Shown: piece by piece, positions 34,088 to 43,096 of the stretch
Layout: each line of letters opens with the position of its first letter
Numbering within the stretch: position 1 is the first letter of the stretch
DNA from: Prostheceraeus crozeri
Lineage: Eukaryota > Platyhelminthes > Polycladida > Euryleptidae
Reading direction: 5' to 3'
DNA: 64,000 bases
Assembly: GCA_907163375.1 (NCBI GenBank)
Contig: CAJQUW010000558.1
Coordinates: 366,501-430,500, forward strand
The notes under the pieces: generated by a model
Databases searched by the model: none
The model's input: only the letters and a program-made list of their open reading frames with translations
Told to the model about the DNA's origin: nothing
Made by a program: the position numbers and the translations under genes

Positions 34088-37000
34088 ATGGTAAGTTAAA
34101 GATTTCCTCTCTCATCTCCCTCAAACGTGTGACTAATAGCATCTTCCTCAATTTCAGGCATCAACTTCATCACCAACGCCCTCTCTTCTCGAGGAAAGTT
34201 TAGAGTTATTGAGTCAAGGTAGGTTGTAACACTACACTGAGGCTTGAACAGAGATGATAGAATGATTTCTCTTTCAGGTGATGCGAGTTCCAGCTCAGAA
34301 CTGTCGCGATATGGCAACGAGTGGGAATGTGCTGACTGTGGGCACATCTTCACGAGGAAATGGGATCTCACCCGACACATCAAGCGAGGTGTTTGTCGAC
34401 CTAAGCCGGCATCAATCTCCGAAGGTAGGGATGATTCTGTTAACGATGTCTCCTTTTCTTGCGACTTGTGCATTCAGTCTTTCGAGACACGTTTTGAACT
34501 ATCTTCGCACAGACTTCAACATACACACACGAACGATACCTACACCAACGGTACCTCCTCTATCCGACTCACTGAGGTGTCCATAAATAATTTAGTGAGG
34601 AACTACCAGATGGACTCCTCAGAAACCATTGCTAACTTTGAGGAATGGTTTCATCAAAATTCATCATTGATAGAAGCGCTCTTCAACAATTTAGACAATT
34701 TTAGGATGAAGGCGCTCATCTATCTTAAAATAAAATATGTAAAAATCGACCACCATACTGGACAAATAATAGAGAGGTTGGAGTTTCACATACCCTCCTC
34801 TCCTGCAACCGAGGTTGTAGACTATGAGTCTTGGATAAATTTTCACATCCAAGGATTAAAATTAAATATTGATAAATTTAACGAGCGCGATAGCGGTCTC
34901 ATTTTTGACGGCATTGAGTCCGCCTTATTTAAAATCAGTCTATTAGGAAATCATAGTGGTCGAGGCTCCTTTAAACTTCCAAAAAATTTAAAAAACAAAA
35001 CAGCAGTCATCAATGTCGATTGCGAATCGCAATGTTTTAAATATGCTGTCCTCTCCATTCTCCACTATAATGACATCAATGCGAATCGAAATCGTACATA
35101 TAGCTATAGGCAGTGGGAGAATGAATTAAACTTCGATGACTGTAATAGTGACGATATGAAAATTAAAGATATAGAAAAATTTGAAAAATTGAACAACATT
35201 AAAATAGTTCTCCATGTTTGGGAAAAGGGATTGAAGGGTGTGCGCTACAACTCGCGTTCGAGTTGTTATGAACGTACAGTAAACCTGTTATTAGTAAAAG
35301 AGGATGATAGTGAGGAATGGCACTACTGCGGCATTCCCAAAATCTCTCGCTTATACCACCACTTAAGAAATTCTACCTCATCAGAGATTTATTACTGTGA
35401 CAGATGCATTCGGAACTTTAGGAGTAAAAACAAATTTGAAACTCATTATGAGTGGTGTAAGCGAGGTAAACTGCAAATGGAACGCATGCCCAAAGATAAG
35501 GAGTTTTCATATAGAGAGAATGGTGATGAACTAAGTCCTCTTCGTGTCATCTATGCTGACATCGAATGCTATATCGATGATAACATCCATCGACCAGCAG
35601 CCATTTCCTGCTATGAAGTATGGCATGATCACTTTAGGAGTAGGCAAAATAAAATGCGCGTCTGGCAAGGTGAGGATTGTATTTACCAATTCCTACAATT
35701 CCTCGAACAGGCTGTAAAATTTCAACAAAAGTATGATGGTGAACTCTATCGCAGATCATTGCATATGACAGCAGATGATCAAGCAAAATTTGATAGTTGC
35801 AACGTTTGCCCCAAATGTAGGAAAACATTTGACGATGATAAGATTAAGAAAGTGCGCGACCATGACCACATCACTGGTAAATTTAGAAACGCACTCTGTT
35901 CAAAATGTAATTTTTCGCTGAGGATGAAGCGGCGTACATTACCCGTCATTTTCCATAATTTCAAGGGCTACGACAGCCATATGATAATAAAAGGAGGTTT
36001 AGGTCAAATGAAAGAGTGGAAGCTTGATGTAATAGCACAAACGAGAGAGAAGTTTATGGCCATGACAGCAAAAGTGCCTGTCGATAAAACTAAAGAAAAT
36101 AAGACGGTCTATTTTGATATAAAATTTTTAGATTCCTACCAATTTATGACTGCATCACTGGCCTCTCTCGTACAAAATCTAAAGTCTCTTCCACTAACAC
36201 AAAATCTTAAGAAACAATATCCAAATCTAACCGATGAAGTCATCACACGGAAAGGAGTCTTTCCATATGCATATTTTGATGCAATTAGTAAACTCGGCGA
36301 GACTTCTCTTCCGCCCATAGATAAATTTAAAAATGATTTGACCGGTGCAGAATGTAAGACCGAAGATTATGATCATGCACAAGATGCATGGATAAAATTT
36401 GACTGCCATACATTTGGTGAATATATGATTGCCTACCTTAAGTTAGATGTATTTTTGCTGGCTGATGTATTTCAGGAGTTTCGACGAGTGGCATTAGAAG
36501 AAGATAAGTTAGATCCCGTCCACTTTGTCAGTCTGCCAGCCATGTCATTTAAGTCTGCTTTTAAAATGACTGGTGAGACCATTCATCTCTTACAAGATCC
36601 AGAGATGTATAATTTATTTGAGCGAGGAATTCGCGGTGGTCTCACATTTGTAAATAAACATAGGTTAAAATCAAAAATAGTAGGCAATGACCAGACTCAT
36701 CTGAAGTATTATGACCAAAATAATTTGTATGGTAGTTCATTATCCAAACCGCTACCTCACTCTGAGTTTAGCTGGTTAGATGATAGTGAAATTCAACATT
36801 TCTCCAACCCTTCCAACATACTAGCAATTCCAGATGAAGGTGATTGGGGATATTATTTTGAGATAGATCTAATCTATCCAAATAATATTAAACATAAAAC
36901 CGTGGATTTTCCACTCGCACCCGAATCAGGTGAAGTGACCAAAGATATGTTTTCCGACTTTATGAAACAATTTCATAAAGATTTAGAATCATGCGGTCAA

Positions 37001-38062
37001 CCCGACTATAAGCCTTGCCGCAAACTTTTACTCACCCAGTATGATAAAGAAAACTATCTAGTCCACTTTAGCATCTTAAAATTTTATTTAGAAATGGGTA
37101 TGATTTTAAAAAGAGTTCACCGCATTATTAAATTTAGACAGAAAGCCTTCCTCAAACCATATATTGATAGCAACAGCCAGAAACGTGCACTAGCCCAAAA
37201 TAATTTTGAAAAAGATTTTTATAAATATAAGAACAACAGTCTATTTGGTAAGACGATGGAGGATGTTAGAAAGCGCGTAAACTACAAACTAGTTAATGAT
37301 GATCAAAAGTATCACAAATTGGTCTCATCACCTCTATTCATCGATAGAGACATTATCGATGAGGACCTTATAGGTGTTAAAATGATAAAATCTGAAGTTG
37401 AGTTGTGCAAACCCATCTATATTGGTCAAGCTGTACTAGATTACTCTAAGCTTGAAATGTACCAACTCTTTTATAAAATACTAAAACCATGTCCTCTCGT
37501 AAAAGAGGTTCGTTTGTTGGGTGGTGATACAGATAGTTTCTTCTTAGGTATTACCACTCAAAAAGATTTAAATTTCAATGAAGTAGGAAAATCTTTAGAA
37601 AGATATTTTGATACATCAAATTATCCTGCTGATCATCCACTCTACTCCATCAAAAATAAGGCAAAACTTGGCTGCTTTAAGGATGAGACAGCAGGGAAGG
37701 AGATAGCTGAAATGATTCTCCTCCGTCCAAAAATGTACAGTATGAAATTAAAGGATAGCGACGATAGCATTAAGCGCGCTAAAGGCATATCAAAATCCAT
37801 TGTGCAAAATATGAAACATAAGAATTTCAGGAAAGCCTATAGAAATAAAAATATAACGTTTGTCAATATGACAATCTTAAAATCTAAGTCGCATGAGATC
37901 AAAACTCATACTTTTAGGAAACGGGCGCTTTCAGCATGGGAGGATAAGAGGTGCTGGCTAGAACACAACATATCTCTTCCACATGGACATCCTGACACAA
38001 ACATACCACCACCCAAAAGAATTAAACTCACACTACCACATTCAGGAGACGTCTTAGCATAA
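34088..38062 (+). CDS. polB: Polinton protein-primed DNA polymerase B
   Basis: Replicates the element from its ends with a protein primer. The start is the ATG at 34088, directly followed by an intron (34091-34157). A second small intron lies at 34219-34277, and the last exon runs 34278-38062, for about 1,282 residues. Domains in order: C2H2 zinc fingers (CADCGHIFTRKWDLTRH and CDLCIQSFETRFELSSHRLQH), a domain with NVDCESQCFKYAVLSILH that resembles a cysteine-protease-like module of Polinton polymerases, a zinc pair (CPKC...HDHITGKFRNALCSKC) like endonuclease VII, and the exonuclease (YADIECY near 445, HNFKGYDSHM near 580, YLKLDVFLLAD near 740). The polymerase follows (NLYGSSL near 835, NNSLFGKTMED near 1006, GGDTDSFF near 1103). 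All key motifs are present. Confidence 0.95.
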
Positions 38063-38367
38063 TCATCCTTAACTTAGTATTTTGATGTTGATTTCTGTAG
38101 ATAAACATTGTTGTTTTATGTATCGCATGAGATTGTTTTTTCCTTGTGAATATGTGTCCACATCTGTACATTCCCCATGTGATGACTTTTCCACTGAAAG
38201 ACATTTTTCCTATCCCTGTATATTTCCACCCTTCACGAAGTAAAAAGACTTTTTGTATATAACAATGTTTATTGAAGTGCGCTCATGTATATATTTTCAG
38301 TGGATGTTGTATAAAGTCTATTGCTTCACATTCATGTACATATTTCAATAAATGTTGTATAAAGACT
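38063..38367. terminator. convergent 3' ends with poly(A) signals
   Basis: The polymerase gene and the minus-strand gene at 38368 end here tail to tail. AATAAA occurs on the plus strand (near 38347), and its complement TTTATT (near 38267) can serve the minus strand. A short repeat of GT[AT]CATATTTTCA and ATAAATGTTGTATAAAG lies at 38285-38365. Confidence 0.6.
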
Positions 38368-39888
38368 TCACTTTGTTTTCCGAAACACTAACGTTATGAG
38401 GGATTTAGTATCTTTCACATGGATGCACTCTTGTAAACCATTGGTAATTTTGATAGCAATAGAGGGTATAGTTTGTTTGACGACGGGATGATAGAAAATA
38501 GATTCAAACATCTTCTCGACTATTCCATATGAAGCGTCTTTATCATGAATGAAATCACGTAAAATGTATTCTTTTTTCTCACCAACAGAAATAGGTAGAA
38601 TCAAATCACTTTGAATGTAAAGGTGCTGTTCATGTTTATCAAGTGTCATTGGTGTTTCTATACCAATCGTATGCGCAGCAGCAAACACAGTTTGTAGCAT
38701 TGAAAAACCAAAGAGTTTTTTCAAATTTTTACTCAATTGACATTGAATGTCATCACCCAGTTTCAGAACAACGCGTTGATTTTCAATTGAAAACGAAATG
38801 TGGTGTGTCTTTGCATCATATTTACTTTTCATCACATGCTTCAACTTCTGTTGTATATAAGGATTTACTACATGAATGAAGCTTTCAACTGTATGATATA
38901 GACGCGGCATTATATTGATAGCAACTTTAGATTCTTCATAAGACTGGTAAATTTTCTTGATGCGATCACCATAGATGTCCACCCACCATTCATCATTAAC
39001 TGAATCAGCTTTAGTGTGATATTCATGAGAACCATACACCACACCGCTTCCAATAATAGGCGTATAATGTCTTACAAAATGACGCAAGGTTGGAGAGAAA
39101 TAAACTGTAAGTTTGTCATTATATTTCTGAATAACCAACTTATTTTTGTCCGCCATAATTTTCTCTCCATACTTCTTACCCACAGTCTCATTCCATCGTT
39201 TTACTAACTCAATAAGTGATAAAGGTTGAACACCACGCTTTTTCAAAATGATGCGTTCTTCGCATTCTACAACATCTTCATCAAATATTTTAAATCTATA
39301 ATGAAATTTGTTGATTCGATTTGAATAAACTTTTTTAACATTTGCAGTAGCAATTGACGTTAGATGTAGTCCATGACCAAAACCAAGATGTGGATAGAAT
39401 TCACTATCCAACCTCAGCGTAAGACCTTTAGTAAAAGAATGAAAGCGGAGGAACTGTCTCCCACTCCAATGATAGATAGTAAACTCATAAGCTTTCTGAT
39501 TTTTATTCTTCATGATGGAAGTATTACCACTGTTGAATGCCTTAATAATTTTCTCATTCCCAAATGGCTCATAAGAATCTGATTTTATCTGAATCCATTC
39601 ATAGTTCCACTTTCCATCTGATGTTAAATTGTATGGGAACTGAAATGCATTATTCATCGTTATTCCATCATGGGTGCGAGGAGTCAATATCATTTCTTCC
39701 AAATCATTCACATTCTGAATATTGCTATCATAGCAAATACTAGAAACGCCAACTTCCCATTCACCTTCTAAATGCAGTGGCCGATTTAATTCTACTCGAT
39801 AGTCTGATGGTTTATTTTTGGGAAATTTATTCATAGAAGCATTACTGGGCAAGTAGATTAGAAACGAGTCCTTATTTTCACTTTCCAT
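38368..39888 (-). CDS. Polinton LPSN-family protein, paralogue 1
   Basis: About 506 residues from MESENKDSFLIYLPSN. The frame also allows an ATG at 39918, but the motif ATGCAAA at 39922-39928 would then lie almost on the start, so I prefer 39888. The N-terminus FLIYLPSNASMNKFPKNKPS, followed by LEGEWEVGVSSICYDSN, is a pattern I know from uncharacterised proteins that accompany F54H12.2-like capsid genes in invertebrate genomes. The next gene upstream has the same pattern (FYHILLSNAATKRFTSNRA, LNGNWEVGVTQLVYSN), so the two arose by duplication. A minor capsid or penton role is plausible by context, but this is inference. Confidence 0.8.
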   Translation of the reverse strand: MESENKDSFLIYLPSNASMNKFPKNKPSDYRVELNRPLHLEGEWEVGVSSICYDSNIQNVNDLEEMILTPRTHDGITMNNAFQFPYNLTSDGKWNYEWIQIKSDSYEPFGNEKIIKAFNSGNTSIMKNKNQKAYEFTIYHWSGRQFLRFHSFTKGLTLRLDSEFYPHLGFGHGLHLTSIATANVKKVYSNRINKFHYRFKIFDEDVVECEERIILKKRGVQPLSLIELVKRWNETVGKKYGEKIMADKNKLVIQKYNDKLTVYFSPTLRHFVRHYTPIIGSGVVYGSHEYHTKADSVNDEWWVDIYGDRIKKIYQSYEESKVAINIMPRLYHTVESFIHVVNPYIQQKLKHVMKSKYDAKTHHISFSIENQRVVLKLGDDIQCQLSKNLKKLFGFSMLQTVFAAAHTIGIETPMTLDKHEQHLYIQSDLILPISVGEKKEYILRDFIHDKDASYGIVEKMFESIFYHPVVKQTIPSIAIKITNGLQECIHVKDTKSLITLVFRKTK

Positions 39889-39921
39889 ATTATTCACATT
39901 GGAAAAATATATTAGCATACG

Positions 39922-39928
39922 TTTGCAT
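39922..39928 (-). promoter_or_regulatory. ATGCAAA motif, site 1
   Basis: Read on the minus strand as TTAATGCAAACG, 34 bp upstream of the ATG at 39888. One of seven such sites before genes of the central block. Confidence 0.45.
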
Positions 39929-41325
39929 TAACTCTTCATTCGGAAATGGAGTGTAATACTTGTCACAGCATCTTTATGAAAAGGAATCAACGCACCAGCA
40001 TCATCATAAATGGCAATATCAATTTGTGGGATGTAGTTTGATTTCAGCTTTGTATAATGCACTTTCTTGAAAGTATGCTCAGATAAAATACTGCAGCTTT
40101 TTGGCTGGTATGGTATCATTGCTAGCAATGGAGCTTCAACATCTCCCACACGTACATCTTCACCAATATTGGAATATATCTGAAAATAGTTAATACGACG
40201 CGATAGCGACATGTCTGCGCTAGCTTTGGTTACAGTACCACTTTTAAAGATATTTTGATCAAAACCCAAAATGTCCATTAGAGTTTTATCCATAATTAGT
40301 TCAATACCTTTTCCATTTATAGTGAGAGACAAAGTACCTTCTTTTTCAGAAAATGAAATATGTTGCTCATTAATCACTTCATTTAAATAATCTACAACCA
40401 ATTTAACCGAAGTAATAATGCGAGGCATCAACACTCTTGTTTCATGTAAGAAACCACCAAAAGGCTCTACACACTTTCTGTATAAAGATACGGCCCATTC
40501 TGTATCAAATTGATTTGACCTTTCACATGGTAAATGTTGCATATCAGATTTTCCATGAACAGCTGCAGAACGATGTCGTAAGAACTGATGAAAATCTTTT
40601 GAACAAACTAATACTAGATCATCATCATTTAATTTGCTTATTGCAATATGATTAGATGATTTAATATAAGTCAATGTTGCCACTTGTTTGTCATCAACTC
40701 GAAGGAGATAATTAAATTTCTTCAATAATGTTTCAGGAGTCATGTTTGTCTTTCTTGGCTTAATCACAATCTTCTTCACCAACGTCTTCTCATTTCTTGG
40801 AATAAGATCTACATAATAAGCTTCCTCTCGATATATTAACTGTTTATGACCACTTATGTGGTAATTAACGTTAAAATTATCATAGCTTGTTAAGGCGCTA
40901 GCGAGGTAGCCTAAATCATTTCTTAAACTTGGACTTAAACCAACAATCCAATCTTTCTCAACTACATGATGTACATAATTATAATCATCATTGTGCGGAG
41001 TAAATTGGACAATATGTTTACACGCTTTATTCAAGAAATCATATATAAACTTTTTACATGATAAGAGATCTTTCTTTGGCCACTGTGGAATGTATACTCG
41101 GCACCCCTTTTCACATTGATAAGCAGCTGTACGCCTCATATTAATAGTCATCACCTCATGATCAAAAGTATAGACACAGTTGCTATAAACAAGTTGAGTG
41201 ACACCCACTTCCCAATTCCCATTTAGCTGTTGTGCATGATCAATGGGAGTAGAAAAGAGTGCGGCTCGATTGCTAGTAAATCTCTTTGTAGCCGCATTGC
41301 TAAGCAAAATATGATAAAACGACAT
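39928..41325 (-). CDS. Polinton LPSN-family protein, paralogue 2
   Basis: 465 residues from MSFYHILLSNAATKRF; the open frame extends a few codons upstream but without an ATG. It has the same N-terminal plan as the neighbouring 38368-39888 gene: FY-ILLSN, then GNWEVGVTQLVY. Later shared features include a PRI-T-V----VN-Y-type region. I infer a structural role, since such genes travel with the capsid gene. Its stop lies just past the ATGCAAA motif of the next gene, and its own ATG is only 35 bp from the divergent ATG at 41361. Confidence 0.8.
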   Translation of the reverse strand: MSFYHILLSNAATKRFTSNRAALFSTPIDHAQQLNGNWEVGVTQLVYSNCVYTFDHEVMTINMRRTAAYQCEKGCRVYIPQWPKKDLLSCKKFIYDFLNKACKHIVQFTPHNDDYNYVHHVVEKDWIVGLSPSLRNDLGYLASALTSYDNFNVNYHISGHKQLIYREEAYYVDLIPRNEKTLVKKIVIKPRKTNMTPETLLKKFNYLLRVDDKQVATLTYIKSSNHIAISKLNDDDLVLVCSKDFHQFLRHRSAAVHGKSDMQHLPCERSNQFDTEWAVSLYRKCVEPFGGFLHETRVLMPRIITSVKLVVDYLNEVINEQHISFSEKEGTLSLTINGKGIELIMDKTLMDILGFDQNIFKSGTVTKASADMSLSRRINYFQIYSNIGEDVRVGDVEAPLLAMIPYQPKSCSILSEHTFKKVHYTKLKSNYIPQIDIAIYDDAGALIPFHKDAVTSITLHFRMKS

Positions 41326-41347
41326 TTTTATATTGCTAATCTGCAAC

Positions 41348-41354
41348 TTTGCAT
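41348..41354 (-). promoter_or_regulatory. ATGCAAA motif, site 2
   Basis: Minus-strand TTATGCAAAGTT, 23 bp upstream of the ATG at 41325 and inside the 35 bp gap between two divergent genes. Confidence 0.5.
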
Positions 41355-41360
41355 AACATC

Positions 41361-41717
41361 ATGAAGACTTGGATTTTGGACTCTCTACAATATATCAGAG
41401 TTGATCGTGATGGAAACGTACATTTCAAAAATTCTCATGGTCATACATCAAGAGGAATTACATTAACATGGCGACAATTTGTCAACCTCAATGATATCAT
41501 GAGGGATTTGGAATATTTTGAAACATTAAGATTCATCTCCTTGGGTGATCAAGTTTGGTTTCAACATTACAGAAATGAAATTCAAATCTACCATTCTCAT
41601 TCCGCAAACTGTTTCTCATTTCGCAAATACAATTGGGAGAAGTATAGAAGATACATACATCGCTCCATCATGACATTTATTCGTCGTGAGTTCATCGCCC
41701 TACTATGCAAATCTTAA
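41361..41717 (+). CDS. Polinton small basic protein, tandem copy 1 (PC4-like?)
   Basis: 118 residues from MKTWILDSLQYIRVDRDGNV. It is a clear paralogue of the N-terminal part of the next gene (MSWKLDSLQRIETDHDRNV): shared blocks are DSLQ-I--D-D-NV-FK-S-G, then L--IM-DL-YF, GD/N-VW/IW, I-IYHS/LYHS, and W-KY-R-IHRSI. The order of short strands followed by a helix with G-SR-ITLTWRQFVNLNDIM recalls the PC4 single-stranded-DNA-binding fold (pattern GISLT-EQW--L), perhaps twice in one chain. The resemblance is weak. If right, these would be transcription or replication cofactors next to a TBP-like gene. Confidence 0.65.
   Translation: MKTWILDSLQYIRVDRDGNVHFKNSHGHTSRGITLTWRQFVNLNDIMRDLEYFETLRFISLGDQVWFQHYRNEIQIYHSHSANCFSFRKYNWEKYRRYIHRSIMTFIRREFIALLCKS
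41704..41712 (+). promoter_or_regulatory. ATGCAAA motif, site 3
   Basis: Plus-strand TATGCAAAT, 28 bp upstream of the plus-strand ATG at 41740; here the motif has flipped strand together with the gene. Confidence 0.5.
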
Positions 41718-41739
41718 TCAGATATGATTACCACGCACC

Positions 41740-42390
41740 ATGAGTTGGAAATTAGATTCCCTACAACGTATTGAAACGGATCATGATCGAAACGTCTATT
41801 TCAAAGATTCAACTGGAAATGTGAGAAGAGAGTTTGTTTTATCTTATCGTCATTTTCAATCTCTACATCATATCATGAAGGACTTGAAATACTTCTATAT
41901 GAAAAGACATTCACGTATTGGAAATCGCATCTGGCTGCGCGTCAACAATCGGCGAATTCAACTCTATCATTCCCAACTTCATACTAACTTCACATTTCAT
42001 CAAGGTAGTTGGGAAAAGTATAAAAGGAAGGTACATCGCTCAATTTACTCATTCTTTCATCATGAAGCGCCATCGCTACACCATCGTCAACATTCTCCGT
42101 CGCTTCAGACTCTACACCAAAATCGATCTCACAACATTACGCCAACAGCTTCCAAACAGCAAGTATTACCCGGGCCGTCCTCAAATGTTAGTGGTGAAGA
42201 TGAACAATTCACGGAATCTTCAACTCTTCCCAAATGGGACTGTACAGATTCTCGGCGCCCTTTCTCATTCATCGGCGCAGTCAATGCGCTTAGAGCTACA
42301 GAGACTACTACGTCGGATATGGAAGAGGGAGAGGTGTGTGATGTCGAATCTGACTGTGGACAATATGGTGATCTCTACTCAATTGAGTGA
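41740..42390 (+). CDS. Polinton small basic protein, tandem copy 2
   Basis: The open frame is 216 codons. The first 105 or so are homologous to the gene at 41361 (see there). The rest overlaps, in another frame, the TBP-like gene that starts at 42062; it has no counterpart in copy 1 and ends in an acidic stretch (TTSDMEEGEVCDVESDCG). The extension may be a real overlapping reading frame or only an open by-product of the second gene. Duplication of the small gene seems to have placed the TBP-like gene directly behind copy 2. Confidence 0.6.
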   Translation: MSWKLDSLQRIETDHDRNVYFKDSTGNVRREFVLSYRHFQSLHHIMKDLKYFYMKRHSRIGNRIWLRVNNRRIQLYHSQLHTNFTFHQGSWEKYKRKVHRSIYSFFHHEAPSLHHRQHSPSLQTLHQNRSHNITPTASKQQVLPGPSSNVSGEDEQFTESSTLPKWDCTDSRRPFSFIGAVNALRATETTTSDMEEGEVCDVESDCGQYGDLYSIE

Positions 42391-42607
42391 CAGTCTATCA
42401 TTTTTGAAGATTCGTACCAGCAGTTACAGTTTGTGTTATGAACCCGAACTTTTTCCTGCAGCTCTCATTAGTTGTTGGTTGCCTGTGCATGTGGCAATCT
42501 TTCATAATAGTAAAGTGATCATTACTGGACTAAAATCTCATGAACAAGCAAATATGATCCTAGACTATCTCATTGAGTATGTACGTACCCAGCGGATTGT
42601 AAAATAA
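42062..42607 (+). CDS. TATA-binding protein-like factor encoded by the Polinton
   Basis: 181 residues, the size of a TBP core, from the ATG at 42062 (the frame is open further upstream, but homology starts here). Two repeats are seen. Repeat 1 (about 5-90): IVNILRRFRLYTKIDLTTL, then YYPGRPQMLVVKM, LQLFPNGTVQILGA. Repeat 2 (about 95-178): LTVDNMVISTQL, SLCYEPELFPAALI, HVAIFHNSKVIITGLKS. Cellular TBP has the matching NMV, SSYEPELFPGLIYRM and IFVSGKVVLTGAK. Three of the four DNA-intercalating Phe positions are kept (LQLF, ELFP, AIFH); the first is replaced (GRPQM). TBP nucleates RNA polymerase transcription at core promoters in the nucleus. A TBP homologue in a Polinton is unexpected; see findings. 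Its gene ends tail to tail with the protease gene. Confidence 0.82.
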   Translation: MKRHRYTIVNILRRFRLYTKIDLTTLRQQLPNSKYYPGRPQMLVVKMNNSRNLQLFPNGTVQILGALSHSSAQSMRLELQRLLRRIWKRERCVMSNLTVDNMVISTQLSDSLSFLKIRTSSYSLCYEPELFPAALISCWLPVHVAIFHNSKVIITGLKSHEQANMILDYLIEYVRTQRIVK

Positions 42608-42634
42608 AAAACAATTTTTTCCAACATGATGTTT

Positions 42635-43096
42635 TTATTTCAAATCATGATAGAACTTACAAATCATTTTTTCATTAGAGGATGGATTACATGAAAAGTT
42701 TTGAATAACAGATGCAAATCGAGATACATGTAAACGTTTTAAGATGAAGTACAGTACAAAAGCACCACACGTTGATGAAAGTGGATGTTGTAGTATGCGT
42801 TCATTTCGCTGATATTGACGCGTATGTTTTCTCAACCACTGCTGTGTTGGTATATTTGGAGGTTGAGCAAGAGAGTCAAATAGTTCACCACGTCGGTCTT
42901 CTCCAATAAAGATCGCTTTCCAATGCTCACCGCCTAAATTCTGTGAATGAGTGTTTAGCACAATAAAGATGGGATAGTGATTTACTGCAGGTGGTAAGGT
43001 ATCGAGTGAATAGACATTATCGAAAGCTTTCAACGTCGCTTCGTCTGCATTACGCTGCACTTTAGTCTTAATATCGTCAGCAGTCAACCAACTCAT
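42635..43096 (-). CDS. PRO: Polinton adenain-like cysteine protease
   Basis: 153 residues from MSWLTADDIKTKVQRN. Adenovirus-protease/Ulp1-like cysteine peptidase. Catalytic positions by pattern: His58 (GGEHWKAIF), Asp74 (GELFDSL), Gln103 and Cys110 (STCGAFVLYF). In the family the enzyme matures capsid proteins during assembly. The ATG overlaps the stop of the capsid gene upstream (TAATG), so the two are probably on one transcript. A minus-strand poly(A) signal lies just downstream at about 42634. Confidence 0.92.
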   Translation of the reverse strand: MSWLTADDIKTKVQRNADEATLKAFDNVYSLDTLPPAVNHYPIFIVLNTHSQNLGGEHWKAIFIGEDRRGELFDSLAQPPNIPTQQWLRKHTRQYQRNERILQHPLSSTCGAFVLYFILKRLHVSRFASVIQNFSCNPSSNEKMICKFYHDLK

